From Oscarella lobularis (Eukaryota > Porifera > Homoscleromorpha > Homosclerophorida > Oscarellidae), in NCBI RefSeq assembly GCF_947507565.1, contig NC_089175.1, positions 1,787,733-1,851,732 of the forward strand: a stretch of DNA of 64,000 nt, written 5' to 3'. Under the pieces are notes generated by a model that was given only the letters and a program-made list of their open reading frames with translations, was not told where the DNA came from and searched no databases. Positions 34,258-46,100 of the stretch are shown piece after piece. Every line of letters begins with the position of its first letter. Position 1 is the first letter of the stretch. The position numbers and the translations under genes are program-made.

Positions 34258-35517
34258 CTACAGTTCAACTCTAATATAATCTTCGAAAATTGAACCAATG
34301 CCAACAGTGACTTTATTATAGTCAAAATTCTTTTGTATGCGAAATAATTCATCTATTTTATATTCACTGCGGCCGGGATTAATGACCCTTTTCGGAAGAC
34401 TCGAGCGGATGCGATAAATGCCGTCGTCGTCAATATCCGGCACATCTTCCTTTTCATATTCTCCCGAAAGATACAAAGCAAAAGGTTTCCTGCACCTGTC
34501 TTGGATTTCTATGACAAGTTCATTTTTTGCAGGAGACGCCAGAGAAACAATGTCTGGCGTGCGAGTCCAAGACGGCACCCAAGGTCCTGAATCCGGCCAG
34601 TCCGGCCAGTCATCGTCAGAGTCGTCTTGAACTGACTCCACCGTCGAGCGGTCCTTGTACTTGACATCATCAGAGTCATCCCATTCACCGTCACTGCGCT
34701 TTCGCTTTGCGTCAGGCTGCTCAGCAATTCCCAGCGACTTTCTAACGGCATCCCTGAGCAGCAAATCGCCTTCTTCAAATTGGCATTCACCTCGCAAAAT
34801 GTTCTCAAGTAAACTGATGTATTCCTCAGTGGCTGGTGTGCGAACGGTTTTGTCTTTCACTACGCCTAACACGACGTCTACGTTTCCGAGAAAGGCAGCT
34901 TTCTTTCGTGAGGTCGGAAGCAGAAGTACGATATCATGTTCGTTCAGATTTTTCCTTTTATTGATATGTAGGCTGCCGCCAAACATCAATTCTTCGGCAT
35001 AGTATTCTGATTCTACCTGGGAAGATATGGAACGAAATTTCGTTGGTGTGTTCAGGAATTGATCTCCGCCGCTGCCCTTCACGTGAACTTTGCTGTGAGC
35101 TAGTTCGTGAATATAGCCGCACGCCACGAGGCACACGTAAACTCTGCGGCGTAAATCGTCTTTTGGAAGAGTGTACGCCGTCTGCAACTGTTTCGAAAAG
35201 TCGCTGTAGATAAGGACTCCTCCTTCCGCTGTCGTCGGCATCTTGTACTCGTCGGAGAAGTACGGTTCTCTTATGAGGCTCATGTAACGGTCAGACCGCC
35301 TAGCCCTGAGGCCCTCATCACCGTGCAGAGGGATGACTGGCGGCAGATTGTCACCACTTACGTGGCTTGGGACGGTCGCATCGTCGTCTTTCGAATCGTC
35401 GAGAGATTTGAAGAGACCGTACCTATTCTCGATGAACGTTTTCGCCAGTGTCAATCCTTCCTTGACCACAGGAAAGTCGTCGAAGCTATTGTTATCGAGT
35501 TGCGTTCCCAAATTCAT
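34258..35517 (-). CDS. Unrecognised 419-aa protein, paralogue 2
   Basis: Tandem duplicate of the gene at 33007-34152 with the same block order but insertions (extra residues after LFKSL, and an acidic/serine stretch around residues 275-310 containing DVKYKDRSTVESVQDD). The C-terminal about 80 residues are nearly unchanged while the middle has diverged, which suggests both are under selection. About 40 bp beyond its stop (34215-34255) is a copy of the end of the PrimPol-GGCT gene. The duplicated unit therefore included the shared 3' junction. Confidence 0.7.
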   Translation of the reverse strand: MNLGTQLDNNSFDDFPVVKEGLTLAKTFIENRYGLFKSLDDSKDDDATVPSHVSGDNLPPVIPLHGDEGLRARRSDRYMSLIREPYFSDEYKMPTTAEGGVLIYSDFSKQLQTAYTLPKDDLRRRVYVCLVACGYIHELAHSKVHVKGSGGDQFLNTPTKFRSISSQVESEYYAEELMFGGSLHINKRKNLNEHDIVLLLPTSRKKAAFLGNVDVVLGVVKDKTVRTPATEEYISLLENILRGECQFEEGDLLLRDAVRKSLGIAEQPDAKRKRSDGEWDDSDDVKYKDRSTVESVQDDSDDDWPDWPDSGPWVPSWTRTPDIVSLASPAKNELVIEIQDRCRKPFALYLSGEYEKEDVPDIDDDGIYRIRSSLPKRVINPGRSEYKIDELFRIQKNFDYNKVTVGIGSIFEDYIRVEL

Positions 35518-35569
35518 TGCGTGAACTCTCCGCGTGCTCGCGGGGCTCGTGCCTCGTGCCTCGTGCCAG

Positions 35570-36135
35570 CATAGATGTATGAGAGATCTATGGTGCCAGC
35601 ACGGATACTAGTATCCGTGGTGCCAGGCTCGTGGACGGTCGATTATGCGCAGTTTTCTGTCGACGCGCGTTAGTAGAAGACTGGCGTAGAAGAGTTCCGT
35701 GTTGGATCTCGTCCTCTCGGCGCTTCTCGCCTTCCCGACCGAGAGCGGGATACTTTCGAGAAAGCTTAGGTAGTAGAGTAGTGTATCGAGTTCATATTAA
35801 GACTAAGCCTCCTCGTAAAGATGCTTCTTGTTACAGTCGTCCACCTGAATCGTTTGGAGGCTCGCCTTTTCCTCTACTGGGCGATTTTATTCAGGACCGA
35901 GATGAATCACGGTGGCGTGCGGAGAAATGTCTGAAGGGAATCGGCTACGCGAACATATATAAGACGGTGTACGGAATTCTCAGCCGGATCGCTGAAGAAA
36001 ATCTACGCCTATCAAAGATCGTGGTCATACGATCGTCAATTGGATGTCGACGTCGTTTTGCCTGCTCTGCTAGCTGCCTCCTCACTATACTTAGAGTGTA
36101 TCTATCGATCGAGACTTACGTTGGGAGCGCGTAAT
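35570..36135 (+). pseudogene. Decayed fragment of the PrimPol-GGCT gene
   Basis: 35800-35915 matches the PrimPol exon around 31840-31960 (TKPPRK, SRPPESFG, SPFPLLGDF). 35930-36100 matches the GGCT part around 32640-32970 (KGIGYAN, then the KIVVIRSSIG reading in the wrong frame). The two halves are joined with the intervening zinc knuckle and acidic tail deleted, and the frame is broken. A palindromic GGATACTAGTATCC precedes it. Confidence 0.7.
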
Positions 36136-36230
36136 TTAGCTAAGAGCTAGGACACAGCATGCGGGGCGCAGAAATGGCGTTGAAAGAACGCCGATATCAA
36201 ATAGTTTCGTGTGGCACGAAGGTATTTTTC

Positions 36231-39200
36231 TCAAGTATTCGTGTGGCACTGCCGTTTACTGTCAATGAATCCGTTGTTTCCTTTGATTGTGAGTAGGCCT
36301 GTTAAGGTGTTTCCGGGGGCAGTTGTATCGTAAGCCAGGTGCCCACCCACGACGAGAGAGTATACCCCTTCAGTAGAATAGATTTAGCTCGCATCGAAGA
36401 ATTAACCGAAAAGAGTCCTCTTACCCGAAGGAATGACTCGCTGTGACGTATTGTCAACCAGTGATAGTTGGTAAGGTTGAAGAGTAAACGATACCGTTGT
36501 AGCTTCACCCTCTTTCAAGAAGACGCGACTAAATCCTGATAAATGTAATTAGAAAATTAGCAGCCCCTTCGTAGATCTATTTGCATACAAACCTTGGAGG
36601 CTGAGCTTGGGAGTCTTGTACTCCTGACTTGGAGCGGTGACGTAAAGTTGAACGACTTCGCTGCCGTCCACTGATCCGCTGTTGGTGACCGTAACGGATA
36701 AACTAACCGGATCGCACGCGTTCACCGTCGACGACGTATTCCACTTCAAATTCGAGTAGGCGAATGTCGTGTAAGACAGACCGTACCTGAAGATGACAAT
36801 TACTCGAACCCCGCCTATGTGTTATTATCAGCTGACCCGAATTCCCATTGCGAGTTTCCTATGAAGTACCTGTAAGTTCTCCCGGGCGGGGTCTGTGGTT
36901 TATTTTCTATGTATAGCGATCAGATATCACGCTGATTTTTTTCTGTACCGTAAAATCATATGACGTCATGTCGGGAAGTTGCTGCGTTTGATCGAAAAAC
37001 GTCAAAGGCAGCTTTCCTCCCGGATTATACAATCCGAAGAGGACGTCGGCAATAGCTGAGCCGGCTTCCTGACCCCCGTACCACGCTTCAACAACGGCTC
37101 CAATTCCTAGATTTGGTATACGTATGTAATTGAAGCGTTACTTCTCTATATACCTTCAACGCTTAGTGATAAAGGAGCACCGTTTACAAGACAGACGACG
37201 ACGGGTTTTCCCAACCGGCTCAACATTTGCAGGAGTATCGGTTGCACTCCAGGTAACTTTTTATCAAAGCTCAAGTTGAAACGCTCCTGCTAAGCTTTTC
37301 CTTTTTTTCTCTCACCGTTAAGTTTTCTCTGTCTAGGCCCTCTCGTGATACTCCCGCCGAGAGGCCGCCAACGAAAACGATGACGTCGGACTTCTTTGCC
37401 AGGTCCAATGCGGCTGAAAAACCGGCTTCAGACTGGCTGTTTATGTCGCAACCCTGTTCAAACGAAACGACGACTTTTCCACTCGAAATATTAGAAGCAA
37501 CGTCTGAAATTCCTTGAAACGGCGTCACAACGTAACTGGGGAGTCCTAGCACGAAATCAAGGTAATGATAAGCATTAAGATTTGCGACTAACCAGCGTAA
37601 GAGTGCGTGTATTGTTCAACATCGGCGTTGGCTGCGGGCCCTATGACTGCGATTCGATTGTATATTGGCTTCTTTCCCATGCACAGCTTTGCGATCGTTT
37701 CTGAGCCGCCGAGGCAAAGTGGGAGCGTGTCGTCGACGTTGTGTAGCAGCACAATGCTTTCCTGAGCTGCTAGCTTGGCGAGCATTCTATGCAGCACGGT
37801 ATTAATTAATTAAATTTCCGCAGGAACTATCGTGTCAACCTATGTTCGCTGGAATCGATCACACTCTGTGGTATCTGAGCGTAGGGATTCATCTCTGGTG
37901 GATCAAACTCTCCCAGTCTCATTCTTATGGCGAAAAGCAATTTAAAACTAAGTCGCAGTATCGACTATTAGACATATAGCCGCTTCCTTCTCTTGCAGCC
38001 ATACCTTTCCTCTATCTGTGACTTGGATATTGCTCCGTTAGTGACAGCGGTTTGAAGATTTTTGAGTGCGTTTTCGTCGTTGTAAAGAAGATTCACACCG
38101 GCCTTAAATCCGACAGCAATAGCGTCCTACGCATCAGAAAATCAAAAGTAATCTCTGTACAATAACAGTAGGAACGCCTACTGAAGTTGAATTGACAAAA
38201 TGATGACCAGTGTTGATTCTAGTAACAGCTCCCCAGTCATCAACGACGTAGCCAGAATATCCCCAATCACCACGCAGAACACCAGACATCATCTAGAGTA
38301 AGTCCACGCCTATAAGTGATTTTTTTCTATTCTGCTTCTGATGCCTTTTCATTGGCACATCCTGGGGTGCCGTTGACAGCTCCGTAATCGCACATCATTC
38401 CCAGAGCGTTTCCGTCGAGTACGGTCGCTTGAAATCCCGGCAGTATCGAATCGACGAGATCACGTTCCGTTATGTTTGAACTGTACGTGCCCTCGTTGGT
38501 GGGACCACTGAAGACGGAGAAATGACGAATAACGGAAATCGTCTCGAGGTATTTATCCGATTTCAAGCTATTCTGCAAAGCATCCGTATACTAGAAACGT
38601 CCAATGAGCCCAATCAAGAGTAAAACTGTCGCGGACGAAACCTGAGAGGCGAAACGCGATATGACGTACGGGTCTTCGCCGTACGTCTCCGAAGTCCGTC
38701 CCCATCTCGGATCGTGAACCAAATTGGCGAGAGGCCCCCCGTTGCATATGAGACACACATTGCTCGCGTCCAAATAGCCGAGCGCGTATCGTCTCGCGTT
38801 CAATGCTCTCGCCTCGTCCGCCGTCGCCTTGGCAATGCGTCGCGCCAACGTCACGTCGAACGACGCCGCCTGAGCGATGGCGTGCGGAAAGATGGTGACG
38901 TACGAAGCGAGACGCGTCTGCATGGAATAGTGCGACATGTCGTAGTCGTCGGCGACGCCGTGAATGCACGTCTGATCCCACCAGAACGAGGGGATGCCGA
39001 GATCGAGTATGGGAGCGGCGTAGATGGCGCTCAATTGGACGATTTGATCGTCGAGCGAAACGCGTTCGGCGAGATCGGCGACGCGTTCGGCGAGCGGGAG
39101 CGACGCGTTGCAGAAGGGAAACGATCGCGACGGCGAATTTTCGTCGCACGATCGTGACGATGTCGACGTGCCGTCTAGACAGAAATTGTCGTACGTTTCG

Positions 39201-39625
39201 AACGTCTCGTTGCTCGTGTAGTTCCAGCGACTGAGCGACACGCATTTGGAGTCGTCGCATTTTCTGAGAGAAACTTGGGCTCCTGTTGTGAAGCTGTCTG
39301 CTTGGAGTACGAAGGTGGTGTCGTTCGCGAGCGCCAATAGGGAAGTCGTGTTGGAGTATTTCCACTCTTGCACGAAAGCGGTCGAGTCGTTTCTGCAATC
39401 GGCGGCAACGACGAGATTTTTGTCTTGCACCGACGCTCCGTAGTGTCCTCTCAGGACGACAGCGGTCAAGCAGCGGGAGTCATCGGTTGCCGGTCGCACT
39501 GTGCCGTCGTCGTGCAGTCGCCAGTGTTGGCCGAGACGTGCTTGGCCGCACGGGGAAAGGTACAGCGTCTTCACCGAGCAGACAATGGAGCTCGCAAGAA
39601 GGAAACGAAGACCGAACATCATCAC
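36231..39625 (-). CDS. Secreted GH3 glycosidase with N-terminal ricin-type beta-trefoil
   Basis: Multi-exon; the first exon is 39625-38642. Residues 1-20 are a signal peptide ([15 protein letters not shown]). About residues 22-150 are a ricin-B/CBM13-like trefoil with QHW and QEW repeats. Then comes a GH3 barrel: [55 protein letters not shown], and [13 protein letters not shown], whose Asp is at the usual nucleophile position. The second domain ([26 protein letters not shown]) and a C-terminal fibronectin-III-like domain ([19 protein letters not shown]) complete a full beta-glucosidase/beta-xylosidase layout. It ends at the TGA complement at 36231. It would cleave plant or algal beta-glycans extracellularly. 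The intron at 38344-38293 has a GC donor. Confidence 0.83.
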
Positions 39626-39629
39626 TAAA

Positions 39630-40146
39630 GGAAGGGATCACGTGCATGGAGACTAAACTCAGCCGACTGCTGAGGCAATGGCTCTTCTTCCGGAAACTTC
39701 GAGGTTTCTTCAAACTTTGCATATCGTTCCATACAGTTATTGCATGAAGATCAACTTTGCTGGGGACGGAAGTCTATTATGGCTAGTGGACGTGATTGGT
39801 GGATTGTGTCATGGACGTACCAGCACCACGCCCAGAGGAAGCCTAGGCTTATTTAGGCTCTATTTTAGGTTTTTCTTTGGCCCGTCTTGGCAGTCCTTGG
39901 CAGTCTCTCTCGCAGTCATCCGTAGACTCTGTGATGATTTTGAAGTGAGTGGTGACTATTTCTGGATGAGCTGCAGCGACCTAAGTCATTTGTTTCTAGG
40001 CGTTTTTGTCTTCTTCTTCTTTTTTGTCTTTTTCTCTTCAACGCGAGCGTCAGTGGCTACTCTGGGGCTAACTCTACCGAAATAAGCCACTGTCAGTACT
40101 ATACGGACATGATATCCTTCCTACGTTTGTTATGCTTACAGTATAG
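39630..40146. other. Spacer before the 7TM-kinase gene; possible signal-peptide exon
   Basis: An ATG at 39966 opens MSCSDLSHLFLGVFVFFFFF..., a hydrophobic stretch that could be the signal peptide of the downstream receptor. I cannot find a convincing donor, so the link is a guess. Nothing else is seen. Confidence 0.3.
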
Positions 40147-43100
40147 TGCTTCACTGCAACGCCCTTCCTCGGATGGAAAATGGAACCAAGTCGACTAATG
40201 AAACGGCCGTCAATGCGGTAGTCAAGTTTATGTGCGAAGAAGGATACGTCCTTCATGGAGCAGCGTCAGTTGTGTGTCAAGAAAACGGCAGTTGGTCAAA
40301 TCGCCTTCCTTCTTGCGTGAAAGGTTATGTCTATGTTATTGCGCTGGAATGTCCTTGAAGTCTTCATTATGTAGACTTCTGTATAGCCTCGGAGACCCAG
40401 ACCCTCTCCGCGCGCGCTACTGGGCGAGGCGCGGCGAGGCGCGGCGAGGCGCGGCGCTGGGGAAGGGTCTGGGTCTCCGAGGCTAGGTACAGTACTGCAT
40501 GTATATTCTGGAGCTAAACTTCCTCATTGTCTGCGAATGATTTTGAATTCAGCTCTCTCTACGATTTTAATTATTTTAGATCAACCGTATTCTGTTCGAC
40601 TCACTGGATCGTCTCGGTCGAACGAAGGACGCGTGGAACTGTACTACAACGGGGAGTGGGGAACCGTGTGTGATACTGACTGGGATCTACAAGACAGTAA
40701 CGTCGTGTGCCATCAGCTTGGACTGGGACGTGCACTTACATACAGCAACAGCATACCGGGAAAGGGCTCGATTTTGCTCAGTGGGGTACGCTGCAATGGG
40801 TCAGAAGAAGGGCTTGCGCAGTGTCTCTCCGACGGTATATTTCGTCGTACATCTGGCAGTTGCAGCCACTCCGAAGATGTGTATATATCGTGCAGAGGTA
40901 AAATATGTGAGATAATTATGCCATCGCGTATAGTTCGATGTGAATTCTTTTAGAGGGTCGATGCTCGGAACTCCACGTACCTTTATCTTCTGCTGAGATC
41001 TCTGGAAACGCTACTACGACGAACGTGACTTTTTCATGTCAAAGTAGATCTGAACTGTCTGGTCCGTTAAGCGTCTCGTGTTTGGAAGACGGCACATGGT
41101 CTGATGATGCACCGGTCTGCATCGTAGGTGAGAAATTTTCACGTGCATGTAAGACACTTGACTGGGAAAGGTATGCATGACAAAGATCTTGAGACTTACG
41201 TGGTAGTGGCGTAGTTTGGGTTTGAAATGCACCAATACGAAGGTAGAAGTCCTTAGAGTGTCCTAGGCTAGTAGGGTGACCGAACTATTAGTAATCTAAG
41301 AGGTTTGCCTGATCGTTTTTTGTCTCGTTTAAGACGTTTGGAAGTGCGAAGAAAGAAAATGCGTCTTTCCCTTTACTTACAAAGGCGTAGAATGGAACAG
41401 CTGTACGAACATCGATCACAATCAGCCCTGGTGCGCAACCAAGCCCGGAGCTTACGAAGACCACAAATCTTGGAGAAATTGCCCTTGTCAAGATGAGAAA
41501 GAAGAAGACTTAGGTCGGCTTAAAACGAGCGAGCATTTTGTCACCGTATTTTTACTATGGGCCCTCCTTGCATAGGTGAAACTAGAACGTGCGGAGGAAC
41601 GGGAGGCGGAGCACCGTGCAAGTTTCCATTCACATACAAGGGGAAAGTCTATCAAGCGTGTACAACCTACGACGCGGAAAAGCCAGATCTACCGTGGTGC
41701 ATGACTGACCGTTACAAGTGGGGCAACTGTAGATGCTGCCTATGTCCTCCGAAACTCCAAGGTAAGTACAGACGGTAGAACCTCGCTAACTGAGCTATCA
41801 GCATTTCCTCGTAATCAGTTATATTTTCGTATGAGGTTCCTCTTAGAAGTTATTTGCGATCCGATTACGCCGTCTTTTGATGGAACAGCGTTATTTTTGT
41901 CTTTATTACGACAGTCGTTTTTCAGTGTGGCGAAGGACTTTGAACTCATTGGAAAGTCATCCGTAATTTTTCTCGCTATAGTGGGACTCCCACTAGCGAG
42001 ACAGACAGATTACGGACGACTTTATATGGTAGCTCCTATAGAAGCTATAGACGCCTTACTTGAGCTTCTATAGGAGCTTTATATAATGCACGTGATTGCG
42101 AGCCAATCAGGAGCGCTCATTAGAGTGGTGTATCTCGGTTATCTCACTCTTCCGGTCTATATACCACTCTTCCGGCGTATACACCTTCCGGCGTATACCA
42201 CTCATCCGGGTTAAAAGTAGCAGATCGCGTTTGAATTCGCGCTCCTGATGGGCTCGCAATCGCGTCCCATTATACCACGGATACTAGTATCCTCTAGTAT
42301 CCGTGATTATACTAATGCTCGTTTGATATTCCAACGTACCCACCCCTAAAATCCCCTTGCCCAGCAAGGGGGTTGGCAGGTGCGCGGAGGGTGTCCGGCC
42401 GCGCCCCTCCCTCCGTGGGAGTGGTTCCAGATTAACACCCCCCAATGGCACGTCACGCTGGCAAGCCAGCGGAGAACTACGTACACGCGCCCCCAGATCG
42501 CAGGGAGGGTCGGGAGGAAAAAGCACCTATCTCGCAAGCAGGCTAGCGACCCAATGCCCTCCCTACCCGGATCGCGCGCCGCGCGCGCGGCACATTTCCC
42601 GCCCGTTACGAATATCAACCGCGTCTAACGGTGTGCGTTGGACTTCATTCGCCGAGGGCCAGACCCGCCCGAGTGCTCTAAATAGCGTATCCCACTCGCC
42701 GTGTAACATATACATATTTATTCTCGAAGCAATATATTACACTACACTATACGCGACCTCTCGCAGGTCTTACAGTATCAAAACGAGAAGCGCACTTACA
42801 GAGTAGTTTTTCACATTGGTGTTTTATGTCAATGATAGATATTCGTCTTGTGGGTGGATCGTCTAAGTACGAAGGGCAAATCGAAGGGTATTACGAAAAC
42901 GGCCTGTGGGCGTTGGTTTGTGACAAAGACTTCGGTATGGAGGAAGCGTTCGTTGTTTGTCGTGAACTCTTTTCGACGCCCCCTGCGCGTTTCACCGTGG
43001 GCTATTCATTTCAATCGGGACCAAGTTCGTTTGTGCTTGAAATTCGGTGCTCTGGGAAGGAATTTCGATTGCAAGAGTGTTCACACGGGAATTCTGGTTT

Positions 43101-46100
43101 ATGCTCTGTCAGAAACACAGCCGGAGTTGTTTGCTTGGGTAAAGGCGTCTAGTTGTTCTTCATATCTTGTGATTTTCATAATTTTAGATCAACCGTTTCC
43201 TGTTCGACTCACTGGATCGTCTCGGTCAAACGAAGGACGCGTGGAATTATACTACAACGGGGAGTGGGGAACCGTGTGTGATACTGACTGGGATCTACAA
43301 GACAGTAACGTCGTGTGCCGTCAGTTTGGACTGGGTCGTGCACTTACATACAGCAACAGCATACCGGGAAAGGGCTCGATTTTGCTCAGTGGGGTACGCT
43401 GCAATGGTTCAGAAGAAGGGCTTGCGCAGTGTCTCTCCGACGGTATATTTCGTCGTACATCTGGCAGTTGCAGCCACTCCAATGATGTGTATATATCGTG
43501 CAGAGGTAAAATATGTGAGATAATTATTCCATCGCGTATAGCTCGATGTGAATTCTTTTAGAGGGTCGATGCTCGGAACTCCGCGTACCTTTATCTTCTG
43601 CTGAGATCTCTGGAAACGCTACTACGACGAACGTGACTTTTTCATGTCGAAGTAGATCTGAACTGTCTGGTCCGTTAAGCGTCTCGTGTTTGGAAGACGG
43701 CACATGGTCTAATGATGCACCGGTCTGCATCTTAGGTGAGAAATTGTCACGTGCATGTGAGACACTTGACTGGGAAAGGTATGATCTTGAGGACGTACGT
43801 GGTAGTGGCGTAGTCTGGATATGAAATGCACCAATACGAAGGTAGAAGTCCTTAGAGTGTCCTAGGCTAGTATAGGGTGACCGAACTATTAGTAATCTAA
43901 GAGGTTTGCCTGATCGTTCGGTAGAACCTCGCTAACTGCACGAGCTATCAGCATTTCCTCGTACTCAGTTATATTTTTGTGTGCGGTTCCTCTTAGAAGT
44001 TATTTGCGATCCGATTACGCCGTCTCTCGATGGAAAGGCGTTGTTTTGTCTTTACTAATTAAGACAGTCGTTTTTCAGTGGGGCGAAGGACTTGAACTCA
44101 TTGGAACGTCATCCGTAATTTTTCTCGCTATAGTGGGACTCCCACTAGCGAGACAGATTACGGACGACTCTATATGGTAGCTCCTATAGAAGCTGTAGGC
44201 GCCTTACTTGAGCTTCTATAGGAGCTATTCTCGAAGCAATATATTACACTACACTATACGCGACCTCTCGCAGGTCTTCACAGCATCAAAACGAGAAGCG
44301 CACTTACAGTGTAGTTTTTCACATTGCTGTTTTTTTTCAATGATAGATGTTCGTCTTGTGGGTGGATTGTCTAAGTACGAAGGGCAACTCGAAGCGTATT
44401 ACGACGACCGGTGGGCATTGGTTTGTGACAAAGACTTCGGTATGGAGGAAGCGTTCGTTGTTTGTCGTGAACTCTTTTCGACGCCTCCTGCGCGTTTCAC
44501 CGTGGGCTATTCGTTTGAATCGGGACCAAGTTTGTTGGTGCTTGAAATTCGGTGTCCTGGAAAGGAATTTCGGTTGCAAGAGTGTTCACACGGGAGTTCT
44601 GGTTTATGCTCTGTTAGAAACACAGCCGGAGTCGTTTGCTTGGGTAAAGGCGTCTAGTTGTTCTTCATATCTTATGATTTTAATTATTTTAGATCAACCG
44701 TTTCCTGTTCGACTCACTGGATCGTCTCGGTCGAACGAAGGACGCGTGGAATTATACTACAACGGGGAGTGGGGAACCGTGTGTGATACTGACTGGGATC
44801 TTCGAGACAGTAACGTCGTGTGCCGTCAGCTTGGACTGGGTCGTGCACTTACATACAGCAACAGCATACCGGGAAAGGGCTCGATTTTGCTCAGTGGGGT
44901 ACGCTGCAATGGTTCAGAAGAAGGGCTTGCGCAGTGTCTCTCCGGCGGTATATTTCGTCGTACATCTGGCAACTGCAGCCACTCGGATGATGTGTATATA
45001 TCGTGCGAGGGTAAAATTTGTGGAATAATTATGCCGTCGCGTATAGTTCGATGTGAATTCTTTTAGATGGTCGATGCTCGGAACTCCACGTACCTTTATC
45101 TTCTGCTGAGATCTCTGGAAACGCTACTACGACGAAAGTGACTTTTTCATGTCAAAGTAGATCTGAACTGTCTGGTCCGGTAAGCGTCTCGTGTTTGGAA
45201 GACGGCACATGGTCGGTCTGCATCTCAGGTGAGAAATTGTCACGTTAGTACGTGGTACTCCACCGATAATTAATACTGGAAAACGTATGCATGGCATAGA
45301 TCCCGAGACTTAGTGGCGTAGCCCGGGTTTGACAAGGTTGCAATGCGCCAATATGGAGCGTCCTAGCTGAGCTAGTAGTTTGCCTGATCGTTTTTCGTCT
45401 CGCTTAGTTAATTAAGGCATTACGACGTGCGAAGGAAGTAACTGCGTCTTTCCTTTGGCGTAGAATGGCACAACTGTACGAGCGAGGATAACAATCAGCA
45501 CTGGTGCGCAACCGAGCTCGGAACTTACGAAGACCGCAAATATTCGGGAAATTTCTCTTGCCAAGAAGAGAGAGCAGAAGACTTGGGTCGGCTTAAAACG
45601 AACAAGCGTTTTTGCCGCTGCATTTTTTCTGTAAATCTTCTTTGCATAGGTAAAACTAGAACGTGCGGAGGAACGGGAGGTGGAGCACCGTGTAAGTTTC
45701 CATTCATATACAAATCAAAAGTTTATGAATCGTGCACCACCTGTGACGCGGTAAAGCCAGGTCTGCCGTGGTGCAGCACCGGCAGTGGCACGTGGGGCAG
45801 CTGTAGATGCTGCACATGTCGTCCAAAAGGTGAGTACAGACGGTAGAACCTCGCTAATATTATGATTTTAATTATTTTAGATCAACCGTTTCCTGTTCGA
45901 CTCACTGGATCGTCTCGGTCGAACGAAGGACGCGTGGAATTATACTACAACGGGGAGTGGGGAACTGTGTGTGATACTGACTGGGATCTACGAGACAGTA
46001 ACGTCGTGTGCCGTCAGCTGGGACTGGGTCGTGCACTTACATACAGCAACAGCATACCGGGAAAGGGCTCGATTTTGCTCAGTGGGGTACGCTGCAATGG

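Noticed and set aside
38568-39398. 276-codon arginine-rich frame on the minus strand (and its copy at 59816-60685)
   Set aside because: It is an alternate frame of the GH3 first exon; composition (R/H-rich) and overlap show it is a shadow.
42346-42806. Open frames in the GC-rich intron insert
   Set aside because: Overlapping frames on both strands, no domain, and located in an insertion inside an intron.
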